From: Nocardia sp. NRRL S-836
GTDB taxonomy: Bacteria > Actinomycetota > Actinomycetes > Mycobacteriales > Pseudonocardiaceae
Assembly (NCBI RefSeq): GCF_001279525.1
Contig: NZ_LGDY01000105.1
Location: forward strand, 1-64,000
Direction: 5' to 3'
Length of the DNA stretch: 64,000 nucleotides
Position 1 is the first letter of the stretch. Each line of letters opens with the position of its first letter. The notes under the pieces are model-generated. The model did no database searches. It was not told where the DNA came from and saw nothing but the letters and a program-made list of their open reading frames with translations. The position numbers were made by a program, and so were the translations under genes. Positions 18,444 through 27,776 of this stretch are shown piece after piece.

Positions 18444-20540
18444 TCAGGAGCCGGGCACCTTCGCCTTCGGCAGCGCGCGCAGGGTGGCCTGCGCCTTGAG
18501 CAGCATCTCGTCGTACTCGGCGGCGGGGTCGGAGTCGAGCACGATGGCGCCGCCCGCCCCGATGGTCAGCTCGCCGTCGTGGCTCACCGCGGTGCGGATG
18601 GTGATGCTGAGGTCGGCCGTTCCGTTGCGCGACAGGAAACCGATCGCCCCGGAGTAGACGCCGCGCGCCTCGGTCTCCAGCGCGTCGATGATCTCCATGG
18701 TGCGCAGCTTCGGCGCCCCCGTCATGGAACCGCCGGGGAAGCACGCCCGCACCGCGTCCACCGCGGACGTGCCGGCGCGCAGCGTGCCGGTGACCGTGGA
18801 GACCAGCTGGTGCACGGTCGCGAAGGACTCGGTCGCCATCAACGATGGCACGGTGACGCTGCCGACCTCGCAGACGCTCCCGAGGTCGTTGCGCAGCAGG
18901 TCCACGATCATCAGGTTCTCCGCGCGGGTCTTGGGGTCCATCTGCAACGAGCGCCGCCGCTCGTCGTCGGTGCGCGGGTCGGGGTGGCGGGGCGCGGTGC
19001 CCTTGATCGGCTTGGTCTCCACCGTGCGGGCGGCGTCGACCTTGAGGAACCGCTCCGGCGAGGAGCTGAGCACCGTGACGTCGCCCAACCGCAGAAAAGC
19101 CCCGTACGGAGCCGGGTTGAGCCGCCGGAGGCGTTGGTAGTACGCGAAGTCGTCGGCCGGTGCGGGCAGGCGGAGCGTGTTGGTCAGGCAGATCTCGTAG
19201 CTCACGCCCTCGCGCAGCAGCCGGTCGCACTCGGCGATGTCGGCGAGGTACTGCGCCCGTGACCGGACCAGCAGGCCGGTCACCTCGTGGTGTTCGGCCC
19301 GCGGTGCGGCGGCGGTGTCCGGTGCCGCGGTGGGCAGGTCGGCCAGCACGCGGACGGTCGTGCCGGTCCACTCCTTGGCCGCGGCCAGGTCCTGTTGCTC
19401 GCACACGGCGACGACGTAGGTGCGGTTCTCGGCGTGGTCGACGGCGATGAAGCGGTCGGCCTGCACCCACACGGCGTCCGGGGTGCCGGACCGGTGGACG
19501 CGGCGGGCACCGCAGTCGGCTTTCAGCTCGTACCCGAAGTAGCCGACGTAGCCGCCGGCGAGGTCGAACGGCAGCTCCTCGGTGCCGTCGACCACGCGGC
19601 CGGTGCGGCGGTCGAGGGCCTCGAAGATGGTGCCGCTCTCGAACCGCGCAGTGCCGCCCGCGGGTGCCACGACGACGTGCCCGTCCTCCACCCGGTAGGT
19701 GAGCAGCTCGGCGCCCGGCGCGTCCGCGGCGCCCAGGAACGAGAAGCGGGCCAGTCCCGGTTCGACGTGCGCGCTGTCGAGCCAGAACGACCGCCGGCTC
19801 GCGCCGAACAGGGTCTGGAAGGCAGCCTCGGTGCCGACGGCCTTGTCCAGCATCCGGATGTGCGCCCGCAGCGGCGCACCCCGGCCGTGCACAGTGGACC
19901 GTGCGGTGCTGTTGACCGCGTGGCTGGGCCCACTGACGGACCGGCGTGCACCCGAGGCCAGGGCCAGGTCGCGGAAGTTCGCCACGAGCCGGGCGCCGTG
20001 CTCCGTGCAGATCGACTCGGGGTGGAACTGCACGCCCCACCACGGACGCTCGCGGTGCGCCAGGCCCATCACGACGCCGTCCTCGGCCCGCGCGGTGACC
20101 TCCAGGTGCGCGGGAACGGGCTCGGCGATGCTCAGCGAGTGGTACCGCACGGCGGTGAAGTCCTGCGGCAGCCCCGCGAAGAGCCCGTCGCCGGTGTGCC
20201 GCACCGTGGTCAGGTGCCCGTGCCGCGGCTGCGGGGCGGGCGTGATCCGCGCGTCCGCCAGCAGCCCCATGCCCTGGTGGCCCAGGCACACGCCCAGCAC
20301 CGGCAACCCGCTGTGCTCCAGCACGTCGCGGGACCGGCCGAAGTCGCGGGCGACGGCCGGATGGCCGGGCCCCGGCGAGATGACCGCGGCGTCGAAGCCG
20401 TCGAGGCCGAGGTGCTCCCAGTCCGCGGCGTCGTTCCGCACGACCACGGGCGCGACGCCGTACACCTGCGCCAGCAGCTGGTACAGGTTGTAGGTGTAGG
20501 AGTCGTAGTTGTCGACGAGCAGCACGCGCATCGGTTTCAT
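18444..20540 (-). CDS. fused aminodeoxychorismate synthase (PabA-PabB), copy 1
   Basis: A 698-residue fusion. Residues about 5-195 are a class I glutamine amidotransferase with the triad C85 (GVCLGHQ), H173 and E175 (QFHPES). The C-terminal 450 residues are the chorismate-using domain with the PIKGTAPR motif; the lysine there is the mark of PabB rather than TrpE (PIAGT). [11 protein letters not shown] and [13 protein letters not shown] complete the active site. It makes 4-amino-4-deoxychorismate from chorismate and glutamine, the precursor of p-aminobenzoate. Start ATG 20540, or ATG 20531 three codons later. It sits downstream of the AurF-type gene. Confidence 0.92.
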   Translation of the reverse strand: MKPMRVLLVDNYDSYTYNLYQLLAQVYGVAPVVVRNDAADWEHLGLDGFDAAVISPGPGHPAVARDFGRSRDVLEHSGLPVLGVCLGHQGMGLLADARITPAPQPRHGHLTTVRHTGDGLFAGLPQDFTAVRYHSLSIAEPVPAHLEVTARAEDGVVMGLAHRERPWWGVQFHPESICTEHGARLVANFRDLALASGARRSVSGPSHAVNSTARSTVHGRGAPLRAHIRMLDKAVGTEAAFQTLFGASRRSFWLDSAHVEPGLARFSFLGAADAPGAELLTYRVEDGHVVVAPAGGTARFESGTIFEALDRRTGRVVDGTEELPFDLAGGYVGYFGYELKADCGARRVHRSGTPDAVWVQADRFIAVDHAENRTYVVAVCEQQDLAAAKEWTGTTVRVLADLPTAAPDTAAAPRAEHHEVTGLLVRSRAQYLADIAECDRLLREGVSYEICLTNTLRLPAPADDFAYYQRLRRLNPAPYGAFLRLGDVTVLSSSPERFLKVDAARTVETKPIKGTAPRHPDPRTDDERRRSLQMDPKTRAENLMIVDLLRNDLGSVCEVGSVTVPSLMATESFATVHQLVSTVTGTLRAGTSAVDAVRACFPGGSMTGAPKLRTMEIIDALETEARGVYSGAIGFLSRNGTADLSITIRTAVSHDGELTIGAGGAIVLDSDPAAEYDEMLLKAQATLRALPKAKVPGS

Positions 20541-20584
20541 CACCAGCTTCGGTGGGCGCCTGGGGGTGGTCGTTTCTGCCGGGC

Positions 20585-21511
20585 TCAGGTCCCGAGGAGG
20601 TCGTGGCTGATCCCCAGGTCGTCGAGCAGCAGCTGCAACGGTCCGTTGTCCCGCTTCGGCACCGGCCGTGCCGCCGCCCACTCGCGCAGCTGGTCCACGC
20701 CGATCTCGAAACCGCCTTGCGCCGCAACGGTCACCCACGGCTCCAGGTCGGCGGAGCGGAACGCGGTCAGGCCGCTGACGAGCGCCTCGCGGAACATCGT
20801 CTGCTGCGCGCTGTCCAGGCTCCGGTAGAGCGAGCCGCACAGCTCGCGGAACACCACCGCGTGGCCGCTCTCGTCCCGCCGGTGCAGGTCGGTGGTGATG
20901 CGGTTCATCGGCTGGATGTCCTGGGCCGTCGACAGCGTCGAGAGGAACCCGCTGATCGTCGTCTCCGCGGCCAGCGAGAACGCGATGTCGACGATGTCGC
21001 GGTCGAAGCCGGACAGCCCGGTGCGCGCCGCGGCCAGTCCCCGCACCACCGACCAGACGTCCGGTGCGAACCGCACGTCCGCCATGTCCCTGCGTCGCCG
21101 CGTGACGCCGACGGCGTTGTGGCACATGAGGATGTGGTAGTGCTCGTCGAGCATCGTCTGGTGCAGCGCCTCGACAGCGGCGTCATCCCGGCGGACGGGG
21201 ATGTTGCCGTGCAGCATCAGCGAGCAGGCCGGCAGGATGATCTCGTCCTCGATGGCGGCCGTCTTGGCGTTGTAGGCGATCCACGCCGCGGACAGGATCC
21301 GCTCGCGGGCGTCTCGGTCGAGCCGTTCGGCGCCGGGCAGGGCGAGCACCGGCACGAGGTGTTCCGGGAAGTCCGGCAGGCGCGCGTCGAAGTGCCCGTC
21401 CAGGTCGAGCTCGTCCTTCTTGACGGCCACCCGCCTGGCCCAGCGGCGGTTCAGCTGCACCAGCAGGTCGCGCTCGTAGTCGGCCTCTTCACGGGTCGGG
21501 GTGCCGGGCAT
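20585..21511 (-). CDS. AurF-type diiron arylamine N-oxygenase
   Basis: A 308-residue helical ferritin-like protein. Seven residues match the iron ligands of p-aminobenzoate N-oxygenase AurF with exactly the same spacing: E88, E123, H126, E183, H210, E214 and H217, against AurF E101, E136, H139, E196, H223, E227 and H230, a constant offset of 13. It should oxidise an arylamine to a hydroxylamine, or further to nitroso or nitro. The ATG has AAGGAGG directly upstream. Flanked by two PABA-forming enzymes and followed upstream by NAT and UbiA genes, it most likely N-hydroxylates prenylated PABA, the role of BezJ in benzastatin biosynthesis. Confidence 0.88.
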   Translation of the reverse strand: MPGTPTREEADYERDLLVQLNRRWARRVAVKKDELDLDGHFDARLPDFPEHLVPVLALPGAERLDRDARERILSAAWIAYNAKTAAIEDEIILPACSLMLHGNIPVRRDDAAVEALHQTMLDEHYHILMCHNAVGVTRRRRDMADVRFAPDVWSVVRGLAAARTGLSGFDRDIVDIAFSLAAETTISGFLSTLSTAQDIQPMNRITTDLHRRDESGHAVVFRELCGSLYRSLDSAQQTMFREALVSGLTAFRSADLEPWVTVAAQGGFEIGVDQLREWAAARPVPKRDNGPLQLLLDDLGISHDLLGT

Positions 21512-21532
21512 CGGAAAACCTCCTTCAGTCGT

Positions 21533-23545
21533 TCAGCGGGGGGACGGCGCACGCCAGGCGCGCAGCGACGCGGCCGCCTTGAGCAGCATCTCCTCGTACT
21601 CGTCGCCGGCGTCGGAGTCGAGCACGATCGCTCCGCCCGCACCGATGCTCAGCCGGTCACCGACGCGCACCGCCGTGCGGATCACGATGTTGAGGTCGGC
21701 GCCGCCGGACAGGCCGAAGTAGCCGAGCGCGCCGGAGTACACGCCCCTGGCCTCCGTCTCCAGCCCGTCGATGATCTCCATGGTGCGCAGCTTCGGCGCC
21801 CCGGTCATCGAGCCGCCGGGGAAGCACTGCCGCACGCAGTCCATCGCGCCGACCCCGTCCTTGAGGCGGCCGTGGACGGTGGAGACCAGCTGGTGCACGG
21901 TCTGGTAGCTCTCGACGGCAAGGTACGGGTCGACGGAGATGCTGCCCACCTCGCACACCCGCCCCAGGTCGTTGCGCAGCAGGTCGACGATCATCAGGTT
22001 CTCGGCCTGCGTCTTGGCGCTGGACGCGAGGGTGGCGGCGATCTCGGCGTCCCGCACGGGATCGGCGTCCCGCGGGGCGGTGCCCTTGATCGGCTTGCTG
22101 GTGACCGTGCGGTCGCGTTCGACGCGCAGGAACCGTTCCGGCGAGGAGCAGAACACCGAGATGTCACCGAGGCGCAGCAACGCGGCGTACGGCGCCGGGT
22201 TCGCCCGCCGCAGCCGCCGGTAGAACGCCGTGTCGTCGTCGTGGAACGGCAGGTGCAGCTTGTTCGTCAGGCAGATCTCGTAGCTCTCGCCCAGCCGCAG
22301 CTGCCGCTGGCACTCCTCGATGTCGGCCAGGTAGGCGTCCCGGTCGCGGACCAGGAACCGCGAGGCGTCGGGCGGCGCGCACGGTTCGTCCGCGGGCTCG
22401 TCGTCCCTCCGCCGCAGTCCGGAGAGGACGGTCGTGGTCCGGTCCACCCAGTCCAGCGCGTCCTGCCGGGTCGCCGGGGCGTGCACGGCGACGAGGTGGG
22501 TCAAGCCCTCCTGGTGGTCGAAAGCGACGATCCGGTCGGCGAACATCCAGGCGGCGTCCGGGGTTTCGGCGCTGTGGACGGCCGCGGCACCGCACTCCTC
22601 CTTCAGCTCGTACCCGAAGTAGCCGACGTAGCCGCCGGTCAGGTCGAACGGCAGTGACGTGTCGGGGATCCGCCGCTCGCTCAGCCGCTGCTCCAGGTAG
22701 TCGAACACGCTGCCGGGAACGTCACGGACCCCGGCGGCGTCGCGCACCCGCACGACCCCGCTGCCGGAGCGGTAGGTCACGACCTCGCTGTGCGGCCCGG
22801 ACACGTCGCCCAGGAACGAGAACCGGGACAGCCCCTCCTCGACCCGGCTGCTGTCGAGCCAGAAGCAGTGGGTGGACTCGCCGAACAGCTCCAGGAAGAC
22901 GGTCTCGGCGTCGGCGGTCGTCGGCACGGCGGCGCTGACGATCTCCAGCTCCCCGGACGCGCCGCCCCGGCGGGTCAGCTCGGCGAAGTTGCGCAGGATC
23001 TCCCTGCCGTACCCGGAGGCGACCGACTCGGGGTGGAACTGCACGCCCCACTGCGGAAGATCCCGGTGCCGCAACGCCATCAGCACGCCGTCGTCCGCCC
23101 ACGCGATCGGCACGAGCTCCTCCGGCAGCGGCTCGCGCACGCAGAGCGAGTGGTACCGGACCGCGACGAACTCGCTCGGCACCCCGGCGAACAACGGGTC
23201 CCCGTCGTGGGAGACCTTCGCGAGGTGACCGTGGCGCGGCTCGGGCGCGGCGGCCACGGTCGCGCCCGCGAGGTGCCCGATGATCTGGTGCCCGAGGCAG
23301 ACCCCGAGCACCGGCAACGTCGTGCGGCGCAACAGCTCCCCGACGAGACCGATGTCGCGTGAGTTCTGCGGCCGGCCAGGACCGGGGGAGACGACGATGT
23401 TGTCGAAGCCCTCCCGCCACAGGTCCGGCAGCGCCGGGTCGTCGTTGACCACGACCACCGGCTCCCGTCCGTTGATCTCGGCGATCAGCTGGAACAGGTT
23501 GAAGGTGTAGGAGTCGTAGTTGTCCACCAGCAGGGTGCGCGTCAT
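21533..23545 (-). CDS. fused aminodeoxychorismate synthase (PabA-PabB), copy 2
   Basis: A 670-residue paralogue of the gene at 18444. The glutaminase cysteine is C83 (GVCLGHQ) with QFHPES later; the synthase half again has PIKGTAPR with lysine, [11 protein letters not shown] and [12 protein letters not shown]. It is translationally coupled to the NAT gene (ATGA overlap). Having two complete, non-degenerate ADC synthases two genes apart is unusual; they may raise flux, or one may be the general folate enzyme or a resistance-type copy. Divergence between them is clear (different lengths and interdomain linker), so this is not a recent duplication. Confidence 0.92.
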   Translation of the reverse strand: MTRTLLVDNYDSYTFNLFQLIAEINGREPVVVVNDDPALPDLWREGFDNIVVSPGPGRPQNSRDIGLVGELLRRTTLPVLGVCLGHQIIGHLAGATVAAAPEPRHGHLAKVSHDGDPLFAGVPSEFVAVRYHSLCVREPLPEELVPIAWADDGVLMALRHRDLPQWGVQFHPESVASGYGREILRNFAELTRRGGASGELEIVSAAVPTTADAETVFLELFGESTHCFWLDSSRVEEGLSRFSFLGDVSGPHSEVVTYRSGSGVVRVRDAAGVRDVPGSVFDYLEQRLSERRIPDTSLPFDLTGGYVGYFGYELKEECGAAAVHSAETPDAAWMFADRIVAFDHQEGLTHLVAVHAPATRQDALDWVDRTTTVLSGLRRRDDEPADEPCAPPDASRFLVRDRDAYLADIEECQRQLRLGESYEICLTNKLHLPFHDDDTAFYRRLRRANPAPYAALLRLGDISVFCSSPERFLRVERDRTVTSKPIKGTAPRDADPVRDAEIAATLASSAKTQAENLMIVDLLRNDLGRVCEVGSISVDPYLAVESYQTVHQLVSTVHGRLKDGVGAMDCVRQCFPGGSMTGAPKLRTMEIIDGLETEARGVYSGALGYFGLSGGADLNIVIRTAVRVGDRLSIGAGGAIVLDSDAGDEYEEMLLKAAASLRAWRAPSPR

Positions 23546-24372
23546 GGGCCGGCCAGGGTCTTCCCGAGGATCTGGACGTCGTCCGGTTTCAGCGTGATCC
23601 CGAAGATGTCCTCGGGAGCGGCCAGCGTCTCCGCCTCGTCGAGCTCGCGGACCGCCGCCGGGACTCCCGGCCGCAGTTCGGTGAGCACGTTGCCGACGAG
23701 GAGGTGCCGCACGTCGGGCCGCGTGCGCTGCAGCACCATCCGGTGGTTGAACGGCGAACGCGGGTGGGTGAGGCAGAAGTGGTTGAGGAGCTCGAAGTCC
23801 GACGGGTAGCGCACGTCCGTGGTGAAGCCGTACAGCTCCGCCGGCCCCTCCGGCCGCAGCAGCCGCAGCACGTGCTCACCGGTCGGCTCGCGCACGAGGT
23901 CGAACGACCAGGGGCCGTCCAGCCGCGCGTTCTCCGCGAACCGGATCGGCTCGTGCAGTCCGTGGGCACCGAAACTCACGTCGTGCAGCCACTTCTCGCC
24001 GTCCAGGTCGACGAGCAGCGCCACGTGCAGTGCCGGGCCGAACCTGCTCCCGGTGCGGATCCGGGTCCGTCCGGCGAACGCCGTGAACGTGAACCCGATG
24101 CGGTCCAGCACGGCTGCCATCAGCACGACCTGCTCCAGGCACCAGCCGCCGCGCCCCTGCCGCAGGACCTTCTCCTGGACGCTGTCCAGGTCCAGCGGCA
24201 CCTCCGTGCGCCCGAGCAGCGGGTCGAGGTTGTCGAAGGGGATCGCGCCGACGTGGGCGGTGTGCAGGCGCCGCAACGTGTCGAGGTCCGCGGCCACGTC
24301 GCCCTCGTGGCCCACGCGGGCCAGGTAGGCGTCCAGGTCGACGGCAGCTCCCTGCCACATCGAACCGCTCAT
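23542..24372 (-). CDS. arylamine N-acetyltransferase
   Basis: A 276-residue NAT. The catalytic triad is C78 in RGGWCLEQ, H116 in ALHVALLV and D131 in LHDVSFG. NATs transfer acetyl from acetyl-CoA to arylamines or to the oxygen of N-arylhydroxylamines. It is sandwiched between UbiA (ATGA overlap) and PabAB copy 2 (ATGA overlap), so it belongs to the PABA-derived pathway. By analogy to BezG it would acetylate an N-hydroxy-PABA derivative to make an N-acetoxy leaving group for P450-driven cyclisation. That role is inference. Confidence 0.92.
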   Translation of the reverse strand: MSGSMWQGAAVDLDAYLARVGHEGDVAADLDTLRRLHTAHVGAIPFDNLDPLLGRTEVPLDLDSVQEKVLRQGRGGWCLEQVVLMAAVLDRIGFTFTAFAGRTRIRTGSRFGPALHVALLVDLDGEKWLHDVSFGAHGLHEPIRFAENARLDGPWSFDLVREPTGEHVLRLLRPEGPAELYGFTTDVRYPSDFELLNHFCLTHPRSPFNHRMVLQRTRPDVRHLLVGNVLTELRPGVPAAVRELDEAETLAAPEDIFGITLKPDDVQILGKTLAGP

Positions 24373-25280
24373 GTGAACTGCCCGGCGATCACGGCGGCCA
24401 GGACGATCCAGCCGTAGTTGGTGTTGGCGACGAAGGTGTCCCAGCACGCCTTCGGGTCGTCCAGGTCCACCCGGAAGAGCAGATAGGCCAGGTAGAGCGC
24501 GGCCAGCAGGACGACCACGTAGAACGCCCACCCGATCGACGTCAGCGAACCGGCCCACAGCACGCCGGCGACGCTGAGCACGACGAAGAGCGAGAGCCAC
24601 GCCTTGGTCGCCTTGCCGAACAGCAGCGCGGAGGACCTGACCCCGATCTGCCGGTCGTACTCCTTGTCCTGGTGGGAGTAGATGGCGTCGTGGACCATGG
24701 TCCAGAACGTCCCGGCGGCGTACAGGCCGTACACCGCGGGCGGGTAGTCGGTGTTCCCGGTCGCCGCCGTCCAGCCGACGAACACGTAGGTGCTCATCAC
24801 CAGCCCCAGGAACCCCGAGGGCCAGAAGAAGAAGCGCTTCATGAACGGGTACGCGACGATCAACGGGTACGTGGCCAGTGCGACCAGCGCGGTCTGGACG
24901 TTCGCGACCGCGAGGACCAGCAGGGCCACCAGGGCCTGTGCGGCACCCCAGAGGATCCCGTTGCGGACGCTGATCGTGCCCGCCGCGACCGGCCGCCCCA
25001 CGGTGCGGGCGACGCGGGCGTCGATCTCCCGGTCGGTCACGTCGTTGCTCGCGCAGGCGAAGCCGCGGATCAGCACCGCGGCGACGGCGACGGCCGCCAC
25101 CGACAGCAGGTCCGGCCGGTTGCCCGCGGCGAAGACGACGGCCCACAGACCGGGCAGCAGGTAGAGCACGTACCCGGTGGGCCGGTCCAGCCGCATCAGC
25201 AGCAGGTACGGGCGGACCGGGTCCGGGCTCTTCGTGACGACGTCCGCGGATATCTTGTGCAGCATCAGGGTCCCAATCAC
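24369..25280 (-). CDS. UbiA-family aryl prenyltransferase
   Basis: A 303-residue membrane protein with about eight to nine helices. The two aspartate-rich motifs that bind the Mg-diphosphate are NDVTDREID (from N79) and DKEYDRQIG near residue 205. The sequence resembles 4-hydroxybenzoate polyprenyltransferases. It should attach a geranyl-type chain ortho to the amino or hydroxy group of a benzoate; here PABA is the natural candidate, as for BezF. The GTG at 25280 overlaps the stop of the P450 gene (GTGA); ATG 25265 is possible. It is coupled to the NAT gene downstream. Confidence 0.92.
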   Translation of the reverse strand: MIGTLMLHKISADVVTKSPDPVRPYLLLMRLDRPTGYVLYLLPGLWAVVFAAGNRPDLLSVAAVAVAAVLIRGFACASNDVTDREIDARVARTVGRPVAAGTISVRNGILWGAAQALVALLVLAVANVQTALVALATYPLIVAYPFMKRFFFWPSGFLGLVMSTYVFVGWTAATGNTDYPPAVYGLYAAGTFWTMVHDAIYSHQDKEYDRQIGVRSSALLFGKATKAWLSLFVVLSVAGVLWAGSLTSIGWAFYVVVLLAALYLAYLLFRVDLDDPKACWDTFVANTNYGWIVLAAVIAGQFT

Positions 25281-26443
25281 CAGGTCACCGGGAGTTCGAC
25301 CAAACCGCCGATCAACGTGTCGGTGCGCAGCTCCAGTTCGTCCACGCCGACGGCCAGGCGCAGCGACGGGAACCGTGCGACGAGCTGGGTGAGCACCACC
25401 TGCAGCTGCATCCGCGCCAGCGCCGCGCCCACGCAGTGGTGTGCGCCGTGGCCGAACACCAGGCTGGCCACGGTGTCGCGCGTGACGTCGACCCGGCCGG
25501 GTGCGGGGAAGACCGCCTCGTCGTGGTTGGCCGCGATGATGTTCAGCAGCACGGGGTCACCCGCCCGGATCACCACCCCGTCGACCTCGAAGTCCGTCAC
25601 CGCGTACCGCGGCATGCCGCCGTTGTGCGGGTTCGGCATCGACATCCGCAGGGTTTCCTCGACGGCACCGGGGATGAGCGCCGGGTCGTCCACCACCGCC
25701 CGCCACTGGTCCACATCGGACAGCAGCAACACGATGCTCGTGCCGATCCTGGCCACCGTGGTCTCGTAGCCGCCGAACAGCAGCAACGCCGTCAGCCCGA
25801 GGACCTCGTCGTCGGTGATGCCCTCGGTCGCGCAGATCCGGGAGATCGCGTCGTCACCGGGGTTGCGCCGCTTCTCCGCGACGAGCTGCTTGCAGTAGCC
25901 GAAGAGCCCGCCCAGCCCCTGTTTGGACCGCACGGGGTCGCCGACGCCAGCCGCGTCCCTGGTCCAGCCGCCGAAGCGGTCCTTGTCCTCCTGCGGCACA
26001 CCCAGCCACTCGCACATCACCTGGATCGGCAACGACAGCGCCACCGCCTCCCGCAGGTCCACCGGCGGCGTCCGCTCGGCCAGCTGGTCCAGCAGCTGCC
26101 CGGTCTGCTTCTCGACGTACGGGCGCAGCTCCGCCATGCGTTCGGGGGAGAAGTGCGGTTCCAGCAACGCGCGCATCCGGGCGTGGTCGGTGGCGAAACC
26201 GCCCAGCAGGCTCGCGAGCAGCGCCGAGCCGGGGTCCTGCGCGGCCAGGTCGGGGTTGGTGCGGCTCAGCCGGTCGTCGTCGAGCAGCTGCCGCACCTCC
26301 GCGTGACCGGTGACCAGCCACGCCGCACCGCCGTCGGGAGTGCGCACCCGGTGGACCGCGCCCTGGGACTGCAGCTCGCGCAACCGCGGCGCGAGCCGCA
26401 GGACGTCCTCCTGCTCGAACGGCAGTTGAACCGGGGTACTCAC
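25277..26443 (-). CDS. cytochrome P450 (operon copy)
   Basis: A 388-residue bacterial class I P450. The heme cysteine is C337 in FGHGAHHCVG, the ExxR pair is in EETLR (263-266), and the I-helix has GGYETT (224-229) with the usual acid-alcohol pair, so oxygen activation should be normal. It lies 25 bases after the polyprenyl synthase gene and is coupled to the UbiA gene. It probably hydroxylates or oxidises the prenyl chain or the cyclised product. No ferredoxin gene is nearby, so it depends on general redox partners. Confidence 0.9.
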   Translation of the reverse strand: MSTPVQLPFEQEDVLRLAPRLRELQSQGAVHRVRTPDGGAAWLVTGHAEVRQLLDDDRLSRTNPDLAAQDPGSALLASLLGGFATDHARMRALLEPHFSPERMAELRPYVEKQTGQLLDQLAERTPPVDLREAVALSLPIQVMCEWLGVPQEDKDRFGGWTRDAAGVGDPVRSKQGLGGLFGYCKQLVAEKRRNPGDDAISRICATEGITDDEVLGLTALLLFGGYETTVARIGTSIVLLLSDVDQWRAVVDDPALIPGAVEETLRMSMPNPHNGGMPRYAVTDFEVDGVVIRAGDPVLLNIIAANHDEAVFPAPGRVDVTRDTVASLVFGHGAHHCVGAALARMQLQVVLTQLVARFPSLRLAVGVDELELRTDTLIGGLVELPVTW

Positions 26444-26468
26444 TGACGACCTCCGCCGGGATCGAGGT

Positions 26469-27506
26469 TCACGTGGTGCGGTGGACGATGCGGTCGAACA
26501 GGGTGGTCAGCTCGGCCGTCGCCGCCGGGGACAGCTCGGCCCGGCCGAGGTGCGCCAGCGCGGAGCCGAAGTGGTCGCGCGAGGTCTGCTCGGCCGTGCG
26601 GCGGCCGCCGGACTCCTCGACGAGGTCGGCCATCTCCCGCAGGTGCGCCGCCGTGCTGTCGTCGGACTGCCACAGCCCGAGCAGCCGCTCGCCGGCCGCA
26701 CCGCCCGCGGCCAGCGCCGCCAGCACCGGGAAGGACGGGTTGCGCCGCCCGATGTCGCCACGGACGGGCTTGCCGGTCACCGCGGGGTCGCCCCAGATGT
26801 CCTCGACGTCGTTGGCGATCTGGAAGGCGAGACCGAGGTGCCGGCCCGCTCCGCGCAGCGCCGCCACGACGTGACCGGGGCTGCCCGCCCGCAACGCCGG
26901 CGTCACCAGCGCGCACTCCAGCAGCGCGGACGTCTTCTCCTCCACGATCCGGTCGTACTCCGCGACGCCGGCGTCCGGTCCGAGCCGGACGGTGAGCTCG
27001 CGGGACTGGCCGGAGAGCACCAGCCGGGTGGCCTCCGCGAACGCGCCGGAGATCTCGGCACGGCCGGGGCCGGGGTCCTCCACGACCATCTGGATGCTCA
27101 GCGCCTGCAACGCGTCCCCGGCCAGGATCGCCAGCCCCGTGCCGAACACCTTCCACGCGGCCGGGCGGCCGCGGCGCAGGTCGTCCGCGTCGATGATGTC
27201 GTCGTGGACCAAAGTCGAGTTGTGCAGCAGTTCCAACGCCGCCGCCTGGGACACGACGTCCTCCGGCCGCAGTCCGACGCCCGCTGCCGCCGCCATCATC
27301 AACGAGGCGCGGGTCAGCTTGCCGCTGGCGGCACCGCTGGGCTCGCCGCGCTCGTCGGTGAAACCGAGGTGGTAGGCGCTGATCCGGGCGAGGGTCGGCT
27401 CCAGCGCGGACACCTGCTGCCGCACGACGGGCAACACCGCTGACCGCACCATCCCCGGCGACAGGAGGGCCTGCAGCCCCGTCGACGCAGTGCCGGGTGT
27501 GCTCAT
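26469..27506 (-). CDS. polyprenyl (geranyl-type) diphosphate synthase
   Basis: A 345-residue all-trans prenyl diphosphate synthase. The first aspartate-rich motif is HDDIIDADDLRRG and the second NDVEDIWGD; KLTRASLMMAAA matches the substrate-binding region. It condenses DMAPP and IPP to GPP or a longer chain; length cannot be read safely from the residues before the first motif. ATG 27506 has GGAGGAG upstream. It is the first gene of the eight-gene minus-strand operon and starts within a 270-base divergent promoter region shared with the P450 at 27777. Confidence 0.9.
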   Translation of the reverse strand: MSTPGTASTGLQALLSPGMVRSAVLPVVRQQVSALEPTLARISAYHLGFTDERGEPSGAASGKLTRASLMMAAAAGVGLRPEDVVSQAAALELLHNSTLVHDDIIDADDLRRGRPAAWKVFGTGLAILAGDALQALSIQMVVEDPGPGRAEISGAFAEATRLVLSGQSRELTVRLGPDAGVAEYDRIVEEKTSALLECALVTPALRAGSPGHVVAALRGAGRHLGLAFQIANDVEDIWGDPAVTGKPVRGDIGRRNPSFPVLAALAAGGAAGERLLGLWQSDDSTAAHLREMADLVEESGGRRTAEQTSRDHFGSALAHLGRAELSPAATAELTTLFDRIVHRTT

Positions 27507-27626
27507 CGGGATTCTCCTCCGGTGCTCGCACATCGCGTTCGTGAATTGAACGCGGAAAACCCCCGGGCGGTGCCCGGGAATGTGAGCCGTGGTTCCGGTC
27601 AACATCCTGAACGAGCCTTCGCGGTG

Positions 27627-27730
27627 GTGTCAACGAACGCCGTGCGAGCGCGGTGGACTTTGGGAAAAACCCCAAAGACGGCGGCGCAGAGCCTGAACTG
27701 GACTAATGTGCGGATTGGTGGCTGCGCGAC
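27627..27730 (+). promoter_or_regulatory. cluster promoter element, copy A
   Basis: Within the 270-base divergent gap (27507-27776) between the polyprenyl synthase and P450 genes. It holds GTGTCAACGA at 27627, the inverted repeat CTTTGGG-N6-CCCAAAG at 27658-27677, a TAATGT -10-like hexamer at 27704 and CGGATTGGTGGCTGC from 27711. The same blocks with identical spacing occur at 31015-31121. The palindrome centre is about 48 bases before the predicted start of transcription, the normal place for an activator such as a LuxR-type regulator. Confidence 0.7.
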
Positions 27731-27776
27731 GCGACCCGCCCCCTGGCGACGGTTCACTCAATGCTTGAGAGGCGAA

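Noticed and set aside
18444..23545. Reading the two PabAB fusions as anthranilate (TrpE/TrpG) or phenazine PhzE-type ADIC synthases.
   Set aside because: Both carry PIKGT with lysine, the PabB hallmark, and neither is near tryptophan or phenazine genes.
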